Made by a program: the position numbers and the translations under genes
Shown: piece after piece, positions 17,127-26,862 of the stretch
How the letters are laid out: every line of letters begins with the position of its first letter
How positions within the stretch are numbered: the first letter of the stretch is position 1
From: Spirochaetes bacterium GWB1_60_80
GTDB lineage: Bacteria > Spirochaetota > Spirochaetia > Treponematales > UBA12059
NCBI GenBank assembly: GCA_001829185.1
Contig: MIAR01000053.1
Coordinates: 62,001-126,000 of the forward strand
Length of the DNA stretch: 64,000 nucleotides
Direction: 5' to 3'
Notes under the pieces: generated by a model
What the model was told of the DNA's origin: nothing
What the model saw: only the letters and a program-made list of their open reading frames with translations
Database searches by the model: none

Positions 17127-18487
17127 GCGACCTGACCGACGGCCGGAGCGCGCGCCGCCATTTTTTCACCGACCTACTCCGCATCGCCTTGCCTATTGCC
17201 CTGACCAACTTGGTCATTTCGTCGGTCAACCTGGTGGACACCATTATGGTCGGACGCCTGGGCGCTACCGAGTTGGCGGCGGTGGGCTTGGGCAACCAGG
17301 TCTACTTCCTGCTCATCCTGATGCTGTTCGGCGTCAGCACCGGCGCCGGCGTCTTCGTGGCCCAATTCTGGGGCAAGCAGGATGTGGCCGGCATCCGCAA
17401 GACGGTCGGCCTAGGCCTGGTGCTGGCCCTGGCCATCTCGGCCGCCTTCACCGCCGCGGCGCTCGTTCTGCCCCGCGGCATCCTGGGACTATACAGCCGC
17501 GACCCGGCCGTTATCGCCGCCGGCGCCGACTATCTGTCCATCGTGGCTTGGAGCTACATCCCGGCCGCAGTCTGCTTCTGTTTCTCCATTGCCCTGCGCG
17601 GCGTGGAGCAAGTACGGCTGCCTTTGGTGGCCACGGTCATCAGCCTGCTGACCAACGTCGCCCTCAACTGGGTGCTGATCTTCGGGCATTTCGGTTTTCC
17701 GGCCCTGGGCGTGCGCGGCGCGGCCATCGCCACCGTCATCGCCCGGGCGCTGGAAACCGTCATCACCCTCGGTGCCAGCTACCTGAAGCGCCTGCCGCCG
17801 GCCGGCAGCCTGCGCCAGTTCATGGCTTGGCGCGGCGCCTTCGCGGCCCGCTATTTCAAGATCGCCGCGCCGGTGGTGCTGAACGAAACGGCCTGGGCCC
17901 TGGGCATGACGGTCTACAATTCGATCTTCGCGCGCATTAACACCAACGCCATCGCCGCCTACAACGTGGTGGACACGGTCAGCCGCCTGGCTATGGTGCT
18001 GTTTCTGGGCACGGCCAACGCCGCGGCCGTCATGCTGGGCAAGTGCATCGGCGAAGGCGACCGGCCACGCGCCTTTGCCTGGGCGACGCGCTTTGCCTGG
18101 CTGGCGCCGTTGCTGGGCCTCGGCATGTCGGCCCTGCTCCTGCCGGTGCCGCTGCTGTTGCCGCATCTGTTCAGCATCGATGCCAGCGCCCTGGCCCAGT
18201 CGGCGCGCATGATACTGGTGCTGGCTGCGGTCTTCCCCTTCAAGGTTTTCAACCTGCACCTGATCGTCGGCATCTGCCGCTCCGGCGGCGACACCCGTTT
18301 CGGGGCCTTCTTCGACATTTTCGGCGTCTGGGGGCTGGGCGTGCCGCTGGCCTTACTGGGCGCCTTCGTCCTCAAGCTGGCGCCCTGGCAGGTCTACGTC
18401 CTGCTCAACTGCGAAGAAGTGATAAAAATGTTCTGGGGCTTGTGGCGTCTGCGCAGCCGCCGCTGGCTGAACGACGTCACGGCCTGA
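17123..18487 (+). CDS. MATE family multidrug/metabolite exporter
   Basis: 454 aa with twelve predicted membrane helices in two six-helix halves. The opening LRIALPIALTNLVISSVNLVDTI and MVGRLGATELAAVGLGNQ are characteristic of MATE proteins, and FGVSTGAGVFVAQFWG lies in the third helix. It exchanges Na+ or H+ for organic cations or metabolites. The start is set by the 4-nt overlap with sbcB; AAAGGA is 6 nt upstream. Coupling to an exonuclease gene has no obvious functional reason. Confidence 0.92.
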   Translation: MSDLTDGRSARRHFFTDLLRIALPIALTNLVISSVNLVDTIMVGRLGATELAAVGLGNQVYFLLILMLFGVSTGAGVFVAQFWGKQDVAGIRKTVGLGLVLALAISAAFTAAALVLPRGILGLYSRDPAVIAAGADYLSIVAWSYIPAAVCFCFSIALRGVEQVRLPLVATVISLLTNVALNWVLIFGHFGFPALGVRGAAIATVIARALETVITLGASYLKRLPPAGSLRQFMAWRGAFAARYFKIAAPVVLNETAWALGMTVYNSIFARINTNAIAAYNVVDTVSRLAMVLFLGTANAAAVMLGKCIGEGDRPRAFAWATRFAWLAPLLGLGMSALLLPVPLLLPHLFSIDASALAQSARMILVLAAVFPFKVFNLHLIVGICRSGGDTRFGAFFDIFGVWGLGVPLALLGAFVLKLAPWQVYVLLNCEEVIKMFWGLWRLRSRRWLNDVTA

Positions 18488-18501
18488 ACATAAGGCGCGC
18501 C

Positions 18502-19086
18502 TCAGGCGCGTGGCGTTTGCGCAGACAACCCGTCGAGACCGGCCCAGCCGCCCAGCGGCTCGGCCGGCGGCTGGTAAGCGCCGGGACCGACCGCCTCCAG
18601 GGCGGCGCTTTTAGCCAGCACTTCCTGTTCCATGGCCTGACGATATTTTGCCAGGCGACCGGACAAGCCGGCGTCGGCCGTAGCCACGATCCGGGCCGCC
18701 AACAGGCCGGCATTCTTACCGCCATCGACGGCTACCGTGGCCACCGGGATGCCATCCGGCATCTGGACGATGGACAGCAGTGAATCGAGCCCGTCCAGCG
18801 TCTTGCTGCGCACCGGCACGCCGATCACCGGCAGGTCGGTCATGGCGGCCGTCATACCCGGCAGGTGAGCTGCCCCGCCCGCGCCGGCGACAATCACCTT
18901 GAGACCGCGGCGGGACGCGCCGCTGGCATAATCGTACAGACGGGCCGGCGTGCGATGCGCCGAGACGATCAGCATCTCGTAGGCCACGCCCAGCCGCTCG
19001 AGGATGTCGGCCGCCGGCTTCATGACCGGCAAATCGGAATCGCTACCCATGATGACGCCCACCAGAGGCTTGTTCGAATTGTTCAT
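18502..19086 (-). CDS. purE: N5-carboxyaminoimidazole ribonucleotide mutase PurE
   Basis: 194 aa. [37 protein letters not shown] and [14 protein letters not shown] are the conserved active-site blocks; the His of SAHRTP is catalytic. The [11 protein letters not shown] block suggests the usual bacterial class I mutase, but no purK lies beside it, and a class II AIR carboxylase cannot be ruled out by eye. About 30 C-terminal residues exceed the usual 160-170 aa length. ATG 19086 has no RBS and lies 7 nt after a -10 box. Confidence 0.93.
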   Translation of the reverse strand: MNNSNKPLVGVIMGSDSDLPVMKPAADILERLGVAYEMLIVSAHRTPARLYDYASGASRRGLKVIVAGAGGAAHLPGMTAAMTDLPVIGVPVRSKTLDGLDSLLSIVQMPDGIPVATVAVDGGKNAGLLAARIVATADAGLSGRLAKYRQAMEQEVLAKSAALEAVGPGAYQPPAEPLGGWAGLDGLSAQTPRA

Positions 19087-19093
19087 GGCCAAC

Positions 19094-19122
19094 AGTATAA
19101 AAAAAAGCGACGGCTTGTGCAA
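19094..19122 (-). promoter_or_regulatory. Promoter of purE, placed for a leaderless mRNA
   Basis: Minus strand TTGCAC (19117-19122), 17-nt spacer ending in seven T, and TATACT (19094-19099). The -10 ends 7 nt before the purE ATG, so transcription should begin at or one base before the start codon. Confidence 0.65.
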
Positions 19123-19180
19123 TCGAGCCGCGCTCGCCGCGTCAATCCGTCTCGTCAACTCGGCTCGTCAGCCCGCCTGG

Positions 19181-19564
19181 TCATCTAGCCTTGAGGATGG
19201 CCCGGACAACCAGTAAGCCGAGGCCGACCCACAGCAGGATGAACAATCCGGCAACTACCCAGTTATCCTTCAGATGAATCGGTTCAACCTCGGCACGGGC
19301 GCGGGCCTCGACCATCACCGCCTTCGGGATGAGGGCGATGGCCAGGCCGAGCAGCAGCGGCAGGATCAGCAGGTCATCCAGGTAGCCGATAATCGGTATA
19401 AAGTCCGGAATCAAGTCGATCGGACTCAGCGCGTAAGCCAGACAGACGATAATGATGATCTTCAGCAGCCAGCCAACCGACGGATGCCGGTAGGCGTAGT
19501 AGATGGCGGTCATCTCGTGCTTAAGCCGGGCCACTTTTTCCTTGAGCACTTCGAGCACTTTCAT
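19181..19564 (-). CDS. DUF1232 (YkvA-like) membrane protein
   Basis: 127 aa. A charged N-terminal helix is followed by the DUF1232 signature: a membrane helix ending ALSPIDLIPDFIPIIGYLDD and a second helix LILPLLLGLAIALIP. A third helix lies near the C-terminus (WVVAGLFILLWVGLGLLVV). Function of the family is unknown. ATG at 19564 is used because GGGG lies 7 nt upstream and the only earlier in-frame start is TTG. Confidence 0.85.
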   Translation of the reverse strand: MKVLEVLKEKVARLKHEMTAIYYAYRHPSVGWLLKIIIIVCLAYALSPIDLIPDFIPIIGYLDDLLILPLLLGLAIALIPKAVMVEARARAEVEPIHLKDNWVVAGLFILLWVGLGLLVVRAILKAR

Positions 19565-19596
19565 GGTCAAACCCCGCCGATTTCTTTCATTGTTAT

Positions 19597-21162
19597 TTAG
19601 CGACTATACAACCGGCACAACACCTGCAGCCGATCCCAAGCCTTGGACTTCAGGTCGCGCGGCCTAAGCCGCCAGCTCCAGTTGCGGCCCAGTGTGGACG
19701 GCGTGTTCATGCGCGTCTCGCGGCCGCTCTCCAGGATGTCTTGGGCCGGCAGAATGGCCACCCGGGCCACCGAGCGCAGGATCTCGCGCACCAGCGCGGC
19801 GCACAGATTTTTCGGCTGCCAGCCAAGATAGTCGTGCACCAGCGCCAGTTCGCGTCTGGCCGCGTCCTGGTCGGCCGGCAGGTCGCCCTCCGGCGACACA
19901 TAGCGCCCCACCAAGGTGTCGTTGTCGTGCGTGCCAGTGTAGGCCACACAGTTCTCGACGTAGTTGTGGGGCAAGAAACTGTTACTGGCGTCCAACGAGC
20001 GGCCATCGGGGCCACAACCGAAGGCAAACTGCAGGATGCGCATTCCGGGCAAGCCGAAGTCGTCGCGCAAAGAGCGCACCTCGTCGGTGATAACGCCCAG
20101 GTCCTCGGCGATGATCGGCAGGTCCACGCCCAGCTCGCGCTGCAAGGCCGTAAACAGTTCCCGGCCGGGCGCCTTCTCCCAGCGGCCGTGCCGAGCGGTC
20201 CGGGCGCCAGCTGGCACAGCCCAATAGGCCTCAAAGCCGCGAAAATGGTCGATGCGGACCATATCGTACCAACGCAGCGCCTGACGCAGGCGACTTGTCC
20301 ACCAGGCAAAAGCCTGGCGCCGGTGGGCCGGCCAGTCGTAGAGCGGGTTTCCCCATAATTGCCCGTCGGCACTGAAGTAGTCGGGCGGGACGCCGGCCAC
20401 GGCCAAAGGCTGCAAATGCTTGTCTAGCTGGAAGAATTCCGGCGCCGCCCAGACATCGGCCGAGTCCAGGGCGGCGAAGATCGGCAGGTCGCCAACGATG
20501 GCCACGCCATGCCGGTTGGCGTAAGCCTTGAGCGCCTCCCATTGCCGGAAGAAAAAGAATTGCTGGATGCGGTATGACTCCACCTCGTCAGCATGGCTGG
20601 CCCGCCAGTCCTCCAGGGCTTCCGGTCGACGTTGTTGCAATGCTACCGGCCAGGCCAGGTTCCAGATCGATACGCCGCCGCCCTGGGCCTGGGCCGCGGC
20701 CTCATGGACGGCCTTGATGGAACGGAAGAGCGCATAGTCGTCTAGCCAGTGCCGTTCGCGCGCCAGGAATTCCCGGTAGGCAGCCTTGTTGCCGCGCTTG
20801 CGCTGGAAAGTCGCCGCTGCCTTGCGCAAGAGCGGCAGCTTCCGGTTGACCAGGCGGCCGTAATCGACCGGCGCATGGCTGATATCCAGCAGGCTAGACA
20901 GGTCACTGCGGGTCAACAGGCCATCCTTCCAGAGCGTCTCGACGTCAATCAGAAGCTCATTGCCGGCAAAACTGGAAAAGGCGGCGTAAGGCGAATCGCC
21001 ATAACCGGTGGGGCCAAGCGGCAGAATCTGCCAGATTTTTTGCCCACTGGCGACCAGTCGGTCGACGAAGGCCAGGGCGGCCGGTCCCAGATCGCCGATA
21101 CCGTATTTGCCGGGTAACGAGGTGATATGGAGGAGAATACCGCTGCATCTGCCGATCTTCAT
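19597..21162 (-). CDS. malQ: 4-alpha-glucanotransferase (amylomaltase)
   Basis: 521 aa GH77 enzyme that disproportionates malto-oligosaccharides. GILLHITSLPGKYGIGDLGP and QILPLGPTGYGDSPY are the family's opening blocks. The catalytic nucleophile lies in VRIDHFRGFEAYW, the acid/base Glu in IIAEDLGVIT, and the third carboxylate in YTGTHDNDT. Start ATG 21162 has GGAGG 6 nt upstream. Together with the GH31 gene nearby it suggests intracellular glucan metabolism. It follows nadM with a 22-nt gap, so the two may be cotranscribed. Confidence 0.95.
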   Translation of the reverse strand: MKIGRCSGILLHITSLPGKYGIGDLGPAALAFVDRLVASGQKIWQILPLGPTGYGDSPYAAFSSFAGNELLIDVETLWKDGLLTRSDLSSLLDISHAPVDYGRLVNRKLPLLRKAAATFQRKRGNKAAYREFLARERHWLDDYALFRSIKAVHEAAAQAQGGGVSIWNLAWPVALQQRRPEALEDWRASHADEVESYRIQQFFFFRQWEALKAYANRHGVAIVGDLPIFAALDSADVWAAPEFFQLDKHLQPLAVAGVPPDYFSADGQLWGNPLYDWPAHRRQAFAWWTSRLRQALRWYDMVRIDHFRGFEAYWAVPAGARTARHGRWEKAPGRELFTALQRELGVDLPIIAEDLGVITDEVRSLRDDFGLPGMRILQFAFGCGPDGRSLDASNSFLPHNYVENCVAYTGTHDNDTLVGRYVSPEGDLPADQDAARRELALVHDYLGWQPKNLCAALVREILRSVARVAILPAQDILESGRETRMNTPSTLGRNWSWRLRPRDLKSKAWDRLQVLCRLYSR

Positions 21163-21184
21163 GAAAGCCTCCGATCAAGCCGGC

Positions 21185-22285
21185 TCAGGGCCGGTTCAAG
21201 AAATAGCGCAGGATGCGGTGATGGTCGGCAAAAAATTGCCCGCCGGCGTCGGCCACCAAGCGCAGCGGAAACCATAGGGCCTCGGCCGCGTCGTCCCCGG
21301 GCCGCAGAGTGGGCAATTCGGGTCGGCAGCCCAAATCATACAAAGAAGCCTGCGTGATCATCCGCCCCCGGGCATCGCGCTGCGGCTCGTCGAACAGCTG
21401 GGCGAGCTTGAAGCGGCCATCCAACAAGCCACCGTCCAGACCGGTCTCCTCGACTAGTTCGCGCAGCCCGGCTTGGAGCAGGCTCTCGTTGGCTTCCAGG
21501 AAGCCGCCTGGAAAGGCTAGCAGCCCCTTGCCGGGCTGGCGGCCGCGCCGCACCAGCAACACGTGGCCGGAGCACAATACCACCGCGTCGGCGGTAACGA
21601 AAACCGGCGGATAAGGCGCGTTCGCCCACTGGTGGCGATAAGCCTCTACCGCCGCGTATTCTTCGCTGAAGGCGGCGAACTCGGCGCTGCCGGCCCAGCC
21701 ACCGAGGTAGTCCAGAATAGCCGGTTCTACCAGGCTCTGCAGCCGGGCTGAATCAGTCGGCCGGCCGCTCAGGTGGCCTGTCGCTGGGCCGGCTGCTTGG
21801 TCAACGCCGGCTGAGGGCTGACCGAATTCCTCGAACATGGCTCGCCGGACGGCGGTAGAATTATAGTCGCCCTGAACCGCCAACTCGACCAGCGGCCACT
21901 CCGGAAAATGCTTGAGATAAAAGCTGCTGGCATCCTTGAATGCGCCGACCAGAGCCACCCGGGCATTTGGCCGGGCGTCCAGGTTCAGGCAGGCCTGCAC
22001 CTGGTTTTTAACAGTAACCAGCCACTCGTTCAGGTTGTAGGCGCTATCGTTGATAGGCACGCAGCGCACCGTCGCCGGCAACCCGCTGGCCAGACGCTTG
22101 ATCATAGCCTGCCGTTGCCCAAAGCTAAACGGATTGCGCGTAGAGGGGGCGGCATCGGCCGAACCCAGGGCGACTATCAGGCAGTCGGCCAAGGCGGCGG
22201 CCTGTCGAATCAGGGCGACGTGCCCGCGGTGCGGTGGCTGAAAACGGCCAATGTACACGGCATAATCATAGGCCTTGGCTGGCAT
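21185..22285 (-). CDS. nadM: NadM-type NMN adenylyltransferase fused to a Nudix hydrolase
   Basis: 366 aa bifunctional NAD-metabolism protein. The N-terminal nucleotidyltransferase domain (1-165) has the (H/T)xGH motif in YIGRFQPPHRGHVALI and the STRNPFSFGQRQAMI segment that closes the active site. The C-terminal Nudix domain (about 220-366) has the box around GGFLEANESLLQAGLRELVEETGL with its conserved Glu residues. This fusion is known from other bacteria, where the Nudix part acts on ADP-ribose-type substrates. GGGGA precedes the ATG. It is divergent from the GH31 gene. Confidence 0.9.
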   Translation of the reverse strand: MPAKAYDYAVYIGRFQPPHRGHVALIRQAAALADCLIVALGSADAAPSTRNPFSFGQRQAMIKRLASGLPATVRCVPINDSAYNLNEWLVTVKNQVQACLNLDARPNARVALVGAFKDASSFYLKHFPEWPLVELAVQGDYNSTAVRRAMFEEFGQPSAGVDQAAGPATGHLSGRPTDSARLQSLVEPAILDYLGGWAGSAEFAAFSEEYAAVEAYRHQWANAPYPPVFVTADAVVLCSGHVLLVRRGRQPGKGLLAFPGGFLEANESLLQAGLRELVEETGLDGGLLDGRFKLAQLFDEPQRDARGRMITQASLYDLGCRPELPTLRPGDDAAEALWFPLRLVADAGGQFFADHHRILRYFLNRP

Positions 22286-22306
22286 AAATCCCCTTCCGCT
22301 CCCCGA

Positions 22307-22335
22307 TTGTGATTAGCTTGCGTCCAGTGTATTAT
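22307..22335 (+). promoter_or_regulatory. Promoter of the GH31 gene
   Basis: TTGTGA (22307-22312), 17-nt spacer and TATTAT (22330-22335), 36 nt before the GTG start. Both boxes are good matches. Confidence 0.65.
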
Positions 22336-22371
22336 ACGGCGCGGAAAAAAACCAGCGCGCAGGAGACCACC

Positions 22372-24855
22372 GTGAACCATGCAACCATCGATACGCCAGC
22401 CAATTTCGCCTTTGCCAGCCGGGCCGACGAAGACAAGGCCGGCGACGCTGGCTTACGAACGCTCCAAATCGGCCGCGCCAAGCTGTCCCTCCACCTGAGC
22501 GCTGCCGGCGACAATGTCTTCCGTGTACAGTTGACCGGTAAGCGTTGGCCGGACGGCAATCCCTCCTGCGCCCAACTAACAAGCGCCGAATTCGCCGGAC
22601 GGCCTTCCAGCGCCACCTGCCGCATCGCGCCGGACGCCAGCCTGAACCTCGAGCTGGCTGGCCATACCATCCTGGAAGGCAGTAGTGGCCAGACCTTCGG
22701 CCTCAACGGCGCCAAATGGCTGCTTAGCCTAACCTACGATCCAGCCTGCCGTTATTTCGGTCTGGGCGGCAAAAACCTCGGCTTTGAACTTTCCGAACAG
22801 CGCGGGCTGTTCTGGAACACCGACGGCCAAGCCGATGCCAGCGCCTTTACTAGTCGCCAAGCCTTGGCCACGGCGCAAGACAGCAGCTTTCCGGTTCTGA
22901 TTATCCGCAAACCGCTACCACAGGCCCCGGCCGCCGCTTCAAATAAGCAGCAGGCGGCCCCCGCCCGGGCAGTTTGGATCGGCCTGGTCATCAATAGTTC
23001 ATACCCCAGCTTCATTAACACCGGCGCCGGCGACAACCGCTTCGGTCCAGCCTCGACGCCCTTCGAGCGGCGGCTCTACGTCGGGGCGGTCGACGGCGAA
23101 CCGGATGTCTACCTAGTGGCCGACGAGACGGCGGCCGGCCTGATCCGCAAACTGCAGGCCCTTCAGGGCCGAATGGAGCGGCCACCGCTCTGGGCGCTCG
23201 GCCATCATCAATCGCGCAGCGCCTCCCGTTCCTACGACGACCTCGACCGCCTAGCCCGCGAATTCGAGAGCCGAGGCATCCCCAACGACGGGCTGTGGCT
23301 GGATATCGACTATATGGAAGACTTCCGGGTTTTCACCATCAACAAAAAGTATTTTTGGAACCCGCCGGAACAAGTTGAGGAATTACGCAAACGCGGCTTC
23401 CAGGTAGTGCCCGTTCTCCAGCCCGGTCTGCGCCGCGACCCTACCTATATCGAATACCAAGAGGCCGTCGCCAAGAATCTGTTGTGCAAGACACCGGAAG
23501 GCCAGCCCTTCGTCGGCTTTGCCTGCCCTGGCTACGCGGTTTTCCCCGATTTCGCCCTGTCGGCCGCGCGGCGTTTCTGGACCGATCGGGTGACGCAATT
23601 CGCCCGCCTGGGCTTCGCTGGCTTCTGGTTGGACGCCAATGCTCCGGCCAGCGGCTCAGTCCCGCTCGAGGACATGCTGTTCAACCAGGGCAAGCTGAAC
23701 CACGGAAGCTGGCACAATCAATATGCCCTGGCCCTGGCCGAGGCGACCAGGCAAGGCCTGTTGAACGCCCACCCGGACCGTCGTCCCTTCGTGCTATCCC
23801 GCTCCGCCTTCCTGTCGATGAGCCGACAAGCCGCCACCTGGAATGGCCAGCCGCTGGCAACCGACAGCCAGCTGGCCGGCTCGATAGCCTCCGCCCTTAA
23901 CCTGAGCGTTTCCGGGATGCCGTTTAACGGTCCAGCTATCCTGGGCGGCGCCAGTGCTGGTGACAGCAGCGACGGCGACCGCCTACGCCGCTGGTATCAG
24001 GCCACATTCCTGTTCCCCTTGCTCCGCAATCACAGTCAGTCAAGCTCAAGCGGCGCGATGGGGGCCAATGACTCGGTCGCCAGTACCGACGCGGATCCTT
24101 GGAACCGCGACCGCAAGACCATCGCCGCCATCACCGCCTTCATCCGTTCGCGTTACAAACTGATGCCATATTTGTATAACGTTTTCCTGGAGCAGGAAAC
24201 GGCCGGAGATCCAATATTGAGGCCGCTCTGGTATCACTGCGACGAGGACTGGACCCTTGCGGCGGCCGACAGCTATACGCTAGGGCGGGACCTGTTGCAC
24301 GCACCCCTCTTGAGCGGGAAGCATACCAGCCATCGCGTCCAGCTCCCGGCCGGCCGCTGGTTTTCATTTTGCGATGGCCGTTGGCTCAGTGGTGGCTCCC
24401 ACTTGGTCAAACCAGGCACCTCAACGCCGCTCTTTGGCCGGGTCGGTAGCGTCTTGCCGCTCCGGGCAGGCCTGCCAACCGACAGCCGGACAGACTTGCG
24501 TACCATCGACCTATTGATCCTGGCCGAAGCCACCGGGCGCGACGCGGCCGCGCTAACCTTCACGGCTAGCTACTTGGCCGACGACGGCCACAGCTTCGCC
24601 TACCGCAGCGGCGCCCAAAGCGGCCTGTGCCTATCCCTCAGCATCGAGCGCGACACGATCCGCCTCGAAACCCGACAGGAGGAAACCGGCTACGGCCTAA
24701 TCCAGTTCCGGCTACTGCTGCCGGTGGCTTCCGCAGTGCGCAAGCTGTACCTAAATGGCGAAAAACAGCCCCTGAAGCGCGAAATCTTGCCGCTAGTCGG
24801 CCGCAAGTTGGCTGTCTACGCCAGTCCGACTTCCCCAGCCAGCCTTTCCTACTAA
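22372..24855 (+). CDS. GH31 alpha-glucosidase-like protein with altered catalytic site
   Basis: 827 aa from GTG 22372 (AGGAG 8 nt upstream). An N-terminal beta domain leads into the GH31 barrel: RPPLWALGHHQSR, LWLDIDYMEDFRVFT and GFQVVPVLQPGL are conserved blocks. The usual nucleophile motif (W-x-D-M-N-E) reads GFWLDANAP, keeping Asp421 but losing the M-N-E context. The acid/base motif (W-x-G-D) reads WNGQ, with Gln493 where the catalytic Asp is expected. The C-terminal beta domains look complete. There is no signal peptide. It may be a weakened or repurposed enzyme. Confidence 0.88.
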   Translation: MNHATIDTPANFAFASRADEDKAGDAGLRTLQIGRAKLSLHLSAAGDNVFRVQLTGKRWPDGNPSCAQLTSAEFAGRPSSATCRIAPDASLNLELAGHTILEGSSGQTFGLNGAKWLLSLTYDPACRYFGLGGKNLGFELSEQRGLFWNTDGQADASAFTSRQALATAQDSSFPVLIIRKPLPQAPAAASNKQQAAPARAVWIGLVINSSYPSFINTGAGDNRFGPASTPFERRLYVGAVDGEPDVYLVADETAAGLIRKLQALQGRMERPPLWALGHHQSRSASRSYDDLDRLAREFESRGIPNDGLWLDIDYMEDFRVFTINKKYFWNPPEQVEELRKRGFQVVPVLQPGLRRDPTYIEYQEAVAKNLLCKTPEGQPFVGFACPGYAVFPDFALSAARRFWTDRVTQFARLGFAGFWLDANAPASGSVPLEDMLFNQGKLNHGSWHNQYALALAEATRQGLLNAHPDRRPFVLSRSAFLSMSRQAATWNGQPLATDSQLAGSIASALNLSVSGMPFNGPAILGGASAGDSSDGDRLRRWYQATFLFPLLRNHSQSSSSGAMGANDSVASTDADPWNRDRKTIAAITAFIRSRYKLMPYLYNVFLEQETAGDPILRPLWYHCDEDWTLAAADSYTLGRDLLHAPLLSGKHTSHRVQLPAGRWFSFCDGRWLSGGSHLVKPGTSTPLFGRVGSVLPLRAGLPTDSRTDLRTIDLLILAEATGRDAAALTFTASYLADDGHSFAYRSGAQSGLCLSLSIERDTIRLETRQEETGYGLIQFRLLLPVASAVRKLYLNGEKQPLKREILPLVGRKLAVYASPTSPASLSY

Positions 24856-24969
24856 CGCCGTGCCCTGAACCTCCAGGCCTAACCTTCCGCAAGCGCTGCC
24901 TTCCGCGGATCGCTGCGGGCCGGGCTGGGTAAAACCGGCCGCGCACCGGCCAGCCTTTACGCCAAAGCC

Positions 24970-24999
24970 AAAAAAGCCGCCCCCCAAGGGAGCGGCTTT
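24970..24999 (-). terminator. Terminator downstream of tuf
   Basis: AAAGCCGC (24973-24980) pairs with GCGGCTTT (24992-24999); read on the minus strand the stem is followed by a T-run. It lies 57 nt beyond the tuf stop. Confidence 0.85.
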
Positions 25000-25055
25000 C
25001 TAGTTGCCTGACCTGTAGCTCACCGTTGTCGGCGAACCTGCAGGAAAGACAAAAC

Positions 25056-26246
25056 TCAGTCCAGGATTTCGACAACCTGGCCGGAAGCCACGGTACGACC
25101 GCCCTCGCGGATAGCGAACTTGAGGCCTTTTTCCATGGCAATCGGGTAGATCAGCTCGGCACCGATCTCGGTATTGTCACCGGGCATGACCATTTCCTTA
25201 CCTTCGGGCAGGGTAACGGCACCGGTGATGTCGGTGGTGCGGAAGTAGAACTGGGGACGATAGCCGGAGAAGAAGGGAGAGTGGCGACCACCCTCTTCCT
25301 TGCTCAGAACGTAAATCTGCCCGCGGAACTTCTTGTGCGGGGTGATAGTGCCCGGCTTGGCCAGAACCTGTCCGCGCTCAACTTCTTTCTTGTCGATACC
25401 GCGCAGCAGGGCGCCGATGTTATCGCCGGCCTGACCTTCGTCCAGCAGCTTGTTGAACATCTCGACGCCGGTACAAACGGTCTTCTTGGTGGCCTTAATA
25501 CCGACGATCTCGACTTCTTCGTTCACCTTGACAATACCGCGGTCGATCTTGCCAGTTACCACGGTACCGCGGCCGGAGATCGAAAAGACGTCTTCGATCG
25601 GCATCAGGAACGGCTTGTCGATGGCCCGCTCCGGATCGAGGAAGAAGGAGTCCATGGCATCAAGCAGTTCCTGAATGCACTTGGTGGACTCGGCGTTGTC
25701 GAGCTCGGTCATGGCCTTGAAGGCCGAACCCTTGATGATCGGGGTCTTGTCGCCGGGGAAGCCGTAGAAATTGAGCAAATCGCGGATTTCTTCCTCGACC
25801 AGCTCGACCAGTTCCGGATCGTCCAGCAGGTCGACCTTGTTGAGGAACACGATCATGGCAGGGACGCCGACCTGGCGGGCCAACAGGACGTGCTCGCGGG
25901 TCTGCGGCATGACGGAGTCGGGGGCGGAAACGACCAGGATGGAACCGTCCATCTGGGCGGCGCCGGTGATCATGTTCTTGATATAGTCGGCATGACCGGG
26001 GCAGTCGATATGGGCGTAGTGGCGCTTGTCAGACTGGTACTCAAGGTGGCGGGTATTGATGGTGATACCGCGGGCCTTCTCTTCCGGCGCGTTGTCGATA
26101 TCGTCATATTTCATGACCTTGTCGCCGAATTTCCGACCGCAATACATGGTGATGGCGGCGCTGAGCGTGGTCTTTCCATGGTCGATATGGCCGATGGTAC
26201 CGACATTCATGTGGACTTTATTCCGCTGGAACTTCTCTTTAGCCAT
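25056..26246 (-). CDS. tuf: Translation elongation factor Tu
   Basis: 396 aa GTPase that brings aminoacyl-tRNA to the ribosome. G1 [11 protein letters not shown]3 [12 protein letters not shown] with the catalytic His, and G4 [10 protein letters not shown] are clear, followed by the two beta-barrel domains ending at [15 protein letters not shown]. It is transcribed from its own near-consensus promoter and ended by its own terminator, apart from rpsL-rpsG. A conventional RBS (AGGAGGAT) precedes ATG 26246. Confidence 0.98.
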   Translation of the reverse strand: MAKEKFQRNKVHMNVGTIGHIDHGKTTLSAAITMYCGRKFGDKVMKYDDIDNAPEEKARGITINTRHLEYQSDKRHYAHIDCPGHADYIKNMITGAAQMDGSILVVSAPDSVMPQTREHVLLARQVGVPAMIVFLNKVDLLDDPELVELVEEEIRDLLNFYGFPGDKTPIIKGSAFKAMTELDNAESTKCIQELLDAMDSFFLDPERAIDKPFLMPIEDVFSISGRGTVVTGKIDRGIVKVNEEVEIVGIKATKKTVCTGVEMFNKLLDEGQAGDNIGALLRGIDKKEVERGQVLAKPGTITPHKKFRGQIYVLSKEEGGRHSPFFSGYRPQFYFRTTDITGAVTLPEGKEMVMPGDNTEIGAELIYPIAMEKGLKFAIREGGRTVASGQVVEILD

Positions 26247-26304
26247 TGATATCCTCCTAGACTAATTTACGGAAAACGGAGACCAGCTTTCCGCCAGTCC
26301 CATC

Positions 26305-26333
26305 ATTATATAAGGCAGGTACAGTCTTTTCAA
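26305..26333 (-). promoter_or_regulatory. Strong promoter of tuf
   Basis: TTGAAA (26328-26333), 17-nt spacer and perfect TATAAT (26305-26310) on the minus strand, within the 133-nt rpsG-tuf gap. It gives a leader of about 50 nt. Confidence 0.88.
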
Positions 26334-26379
26334 GTCCTGTAGCCTGCCCGGTCTTGTACATGGTACGAGACAGGCCAGA

Positions 26380-26850
26380 TTACCAACGATAGTGAGCGAA
26401 AGCCTTATTGGCTTCGGCCATACGATGGGTATCTTCCCGCTTCTTGACGGAGGTACCGGTATTGTTGAATGCATCGGACAGCTCGGCGGCCAGGCGGTCG
26501 GCCATTGATTTGCCGGAACGCTTGCGCGCGGCGGTTATCACCCAACGCATCGCCAGTGCCTCGCGGCGAATGTCTCGGATTTCGATCGGCACCTGGTAGG
26601 TAGCGCCGCCAACGCGGCGCGACTTGACCTCAACCATCGGTTTGACGTTTTCCATGGCCTTGGTAAAGGCTTCCAGGGCCGGAGCGCCGGATTTCTCCTG
26701 CAATTTGGCCAAGGCGTCATACATGATGGCGGAGCAGATCGATTTCTTGCCTTGCCACATCATGCGGCAGACAAATTTGGTAACAGCCAAGCTGTTGTAC
26801 CGGGCATCGGGTTGATGGCCGCGGTCGATAGTCTTCTTTTTCCTACCCAC
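26380..26850 (-). CDS. rpsG: 30S ribosomal protein S7
   Basis: 156 aa, the normal length. It starts [20 protein letters not shown] and contains [13 protein letters not shown], the S7 signature segment, and the conserved [12 protein letters not shown] region contacting the 16S 3' major domain. It nucleates assembly of the 30S head. It follows rpsL with a 12-nt gap. The usual next gene, fusA, is absent. Confidence 0.97.
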   Translation of the reverse strand: MGRKKKTIDRGHQPDARYNSLAVTKFVCRMMWQGKKSICSAIMYDALAKLQEKSGAPALEAFTKAMENVKPMVEVKSRRVGGATYQVPIEIRDIRREALAMRWVITAARKRSGKSMADRLAAELSDAFNNTGTSVKKREDTHRMAEANKAFAHYRW

Positions 26851-26862
26851 GTTGTGCCTCCC

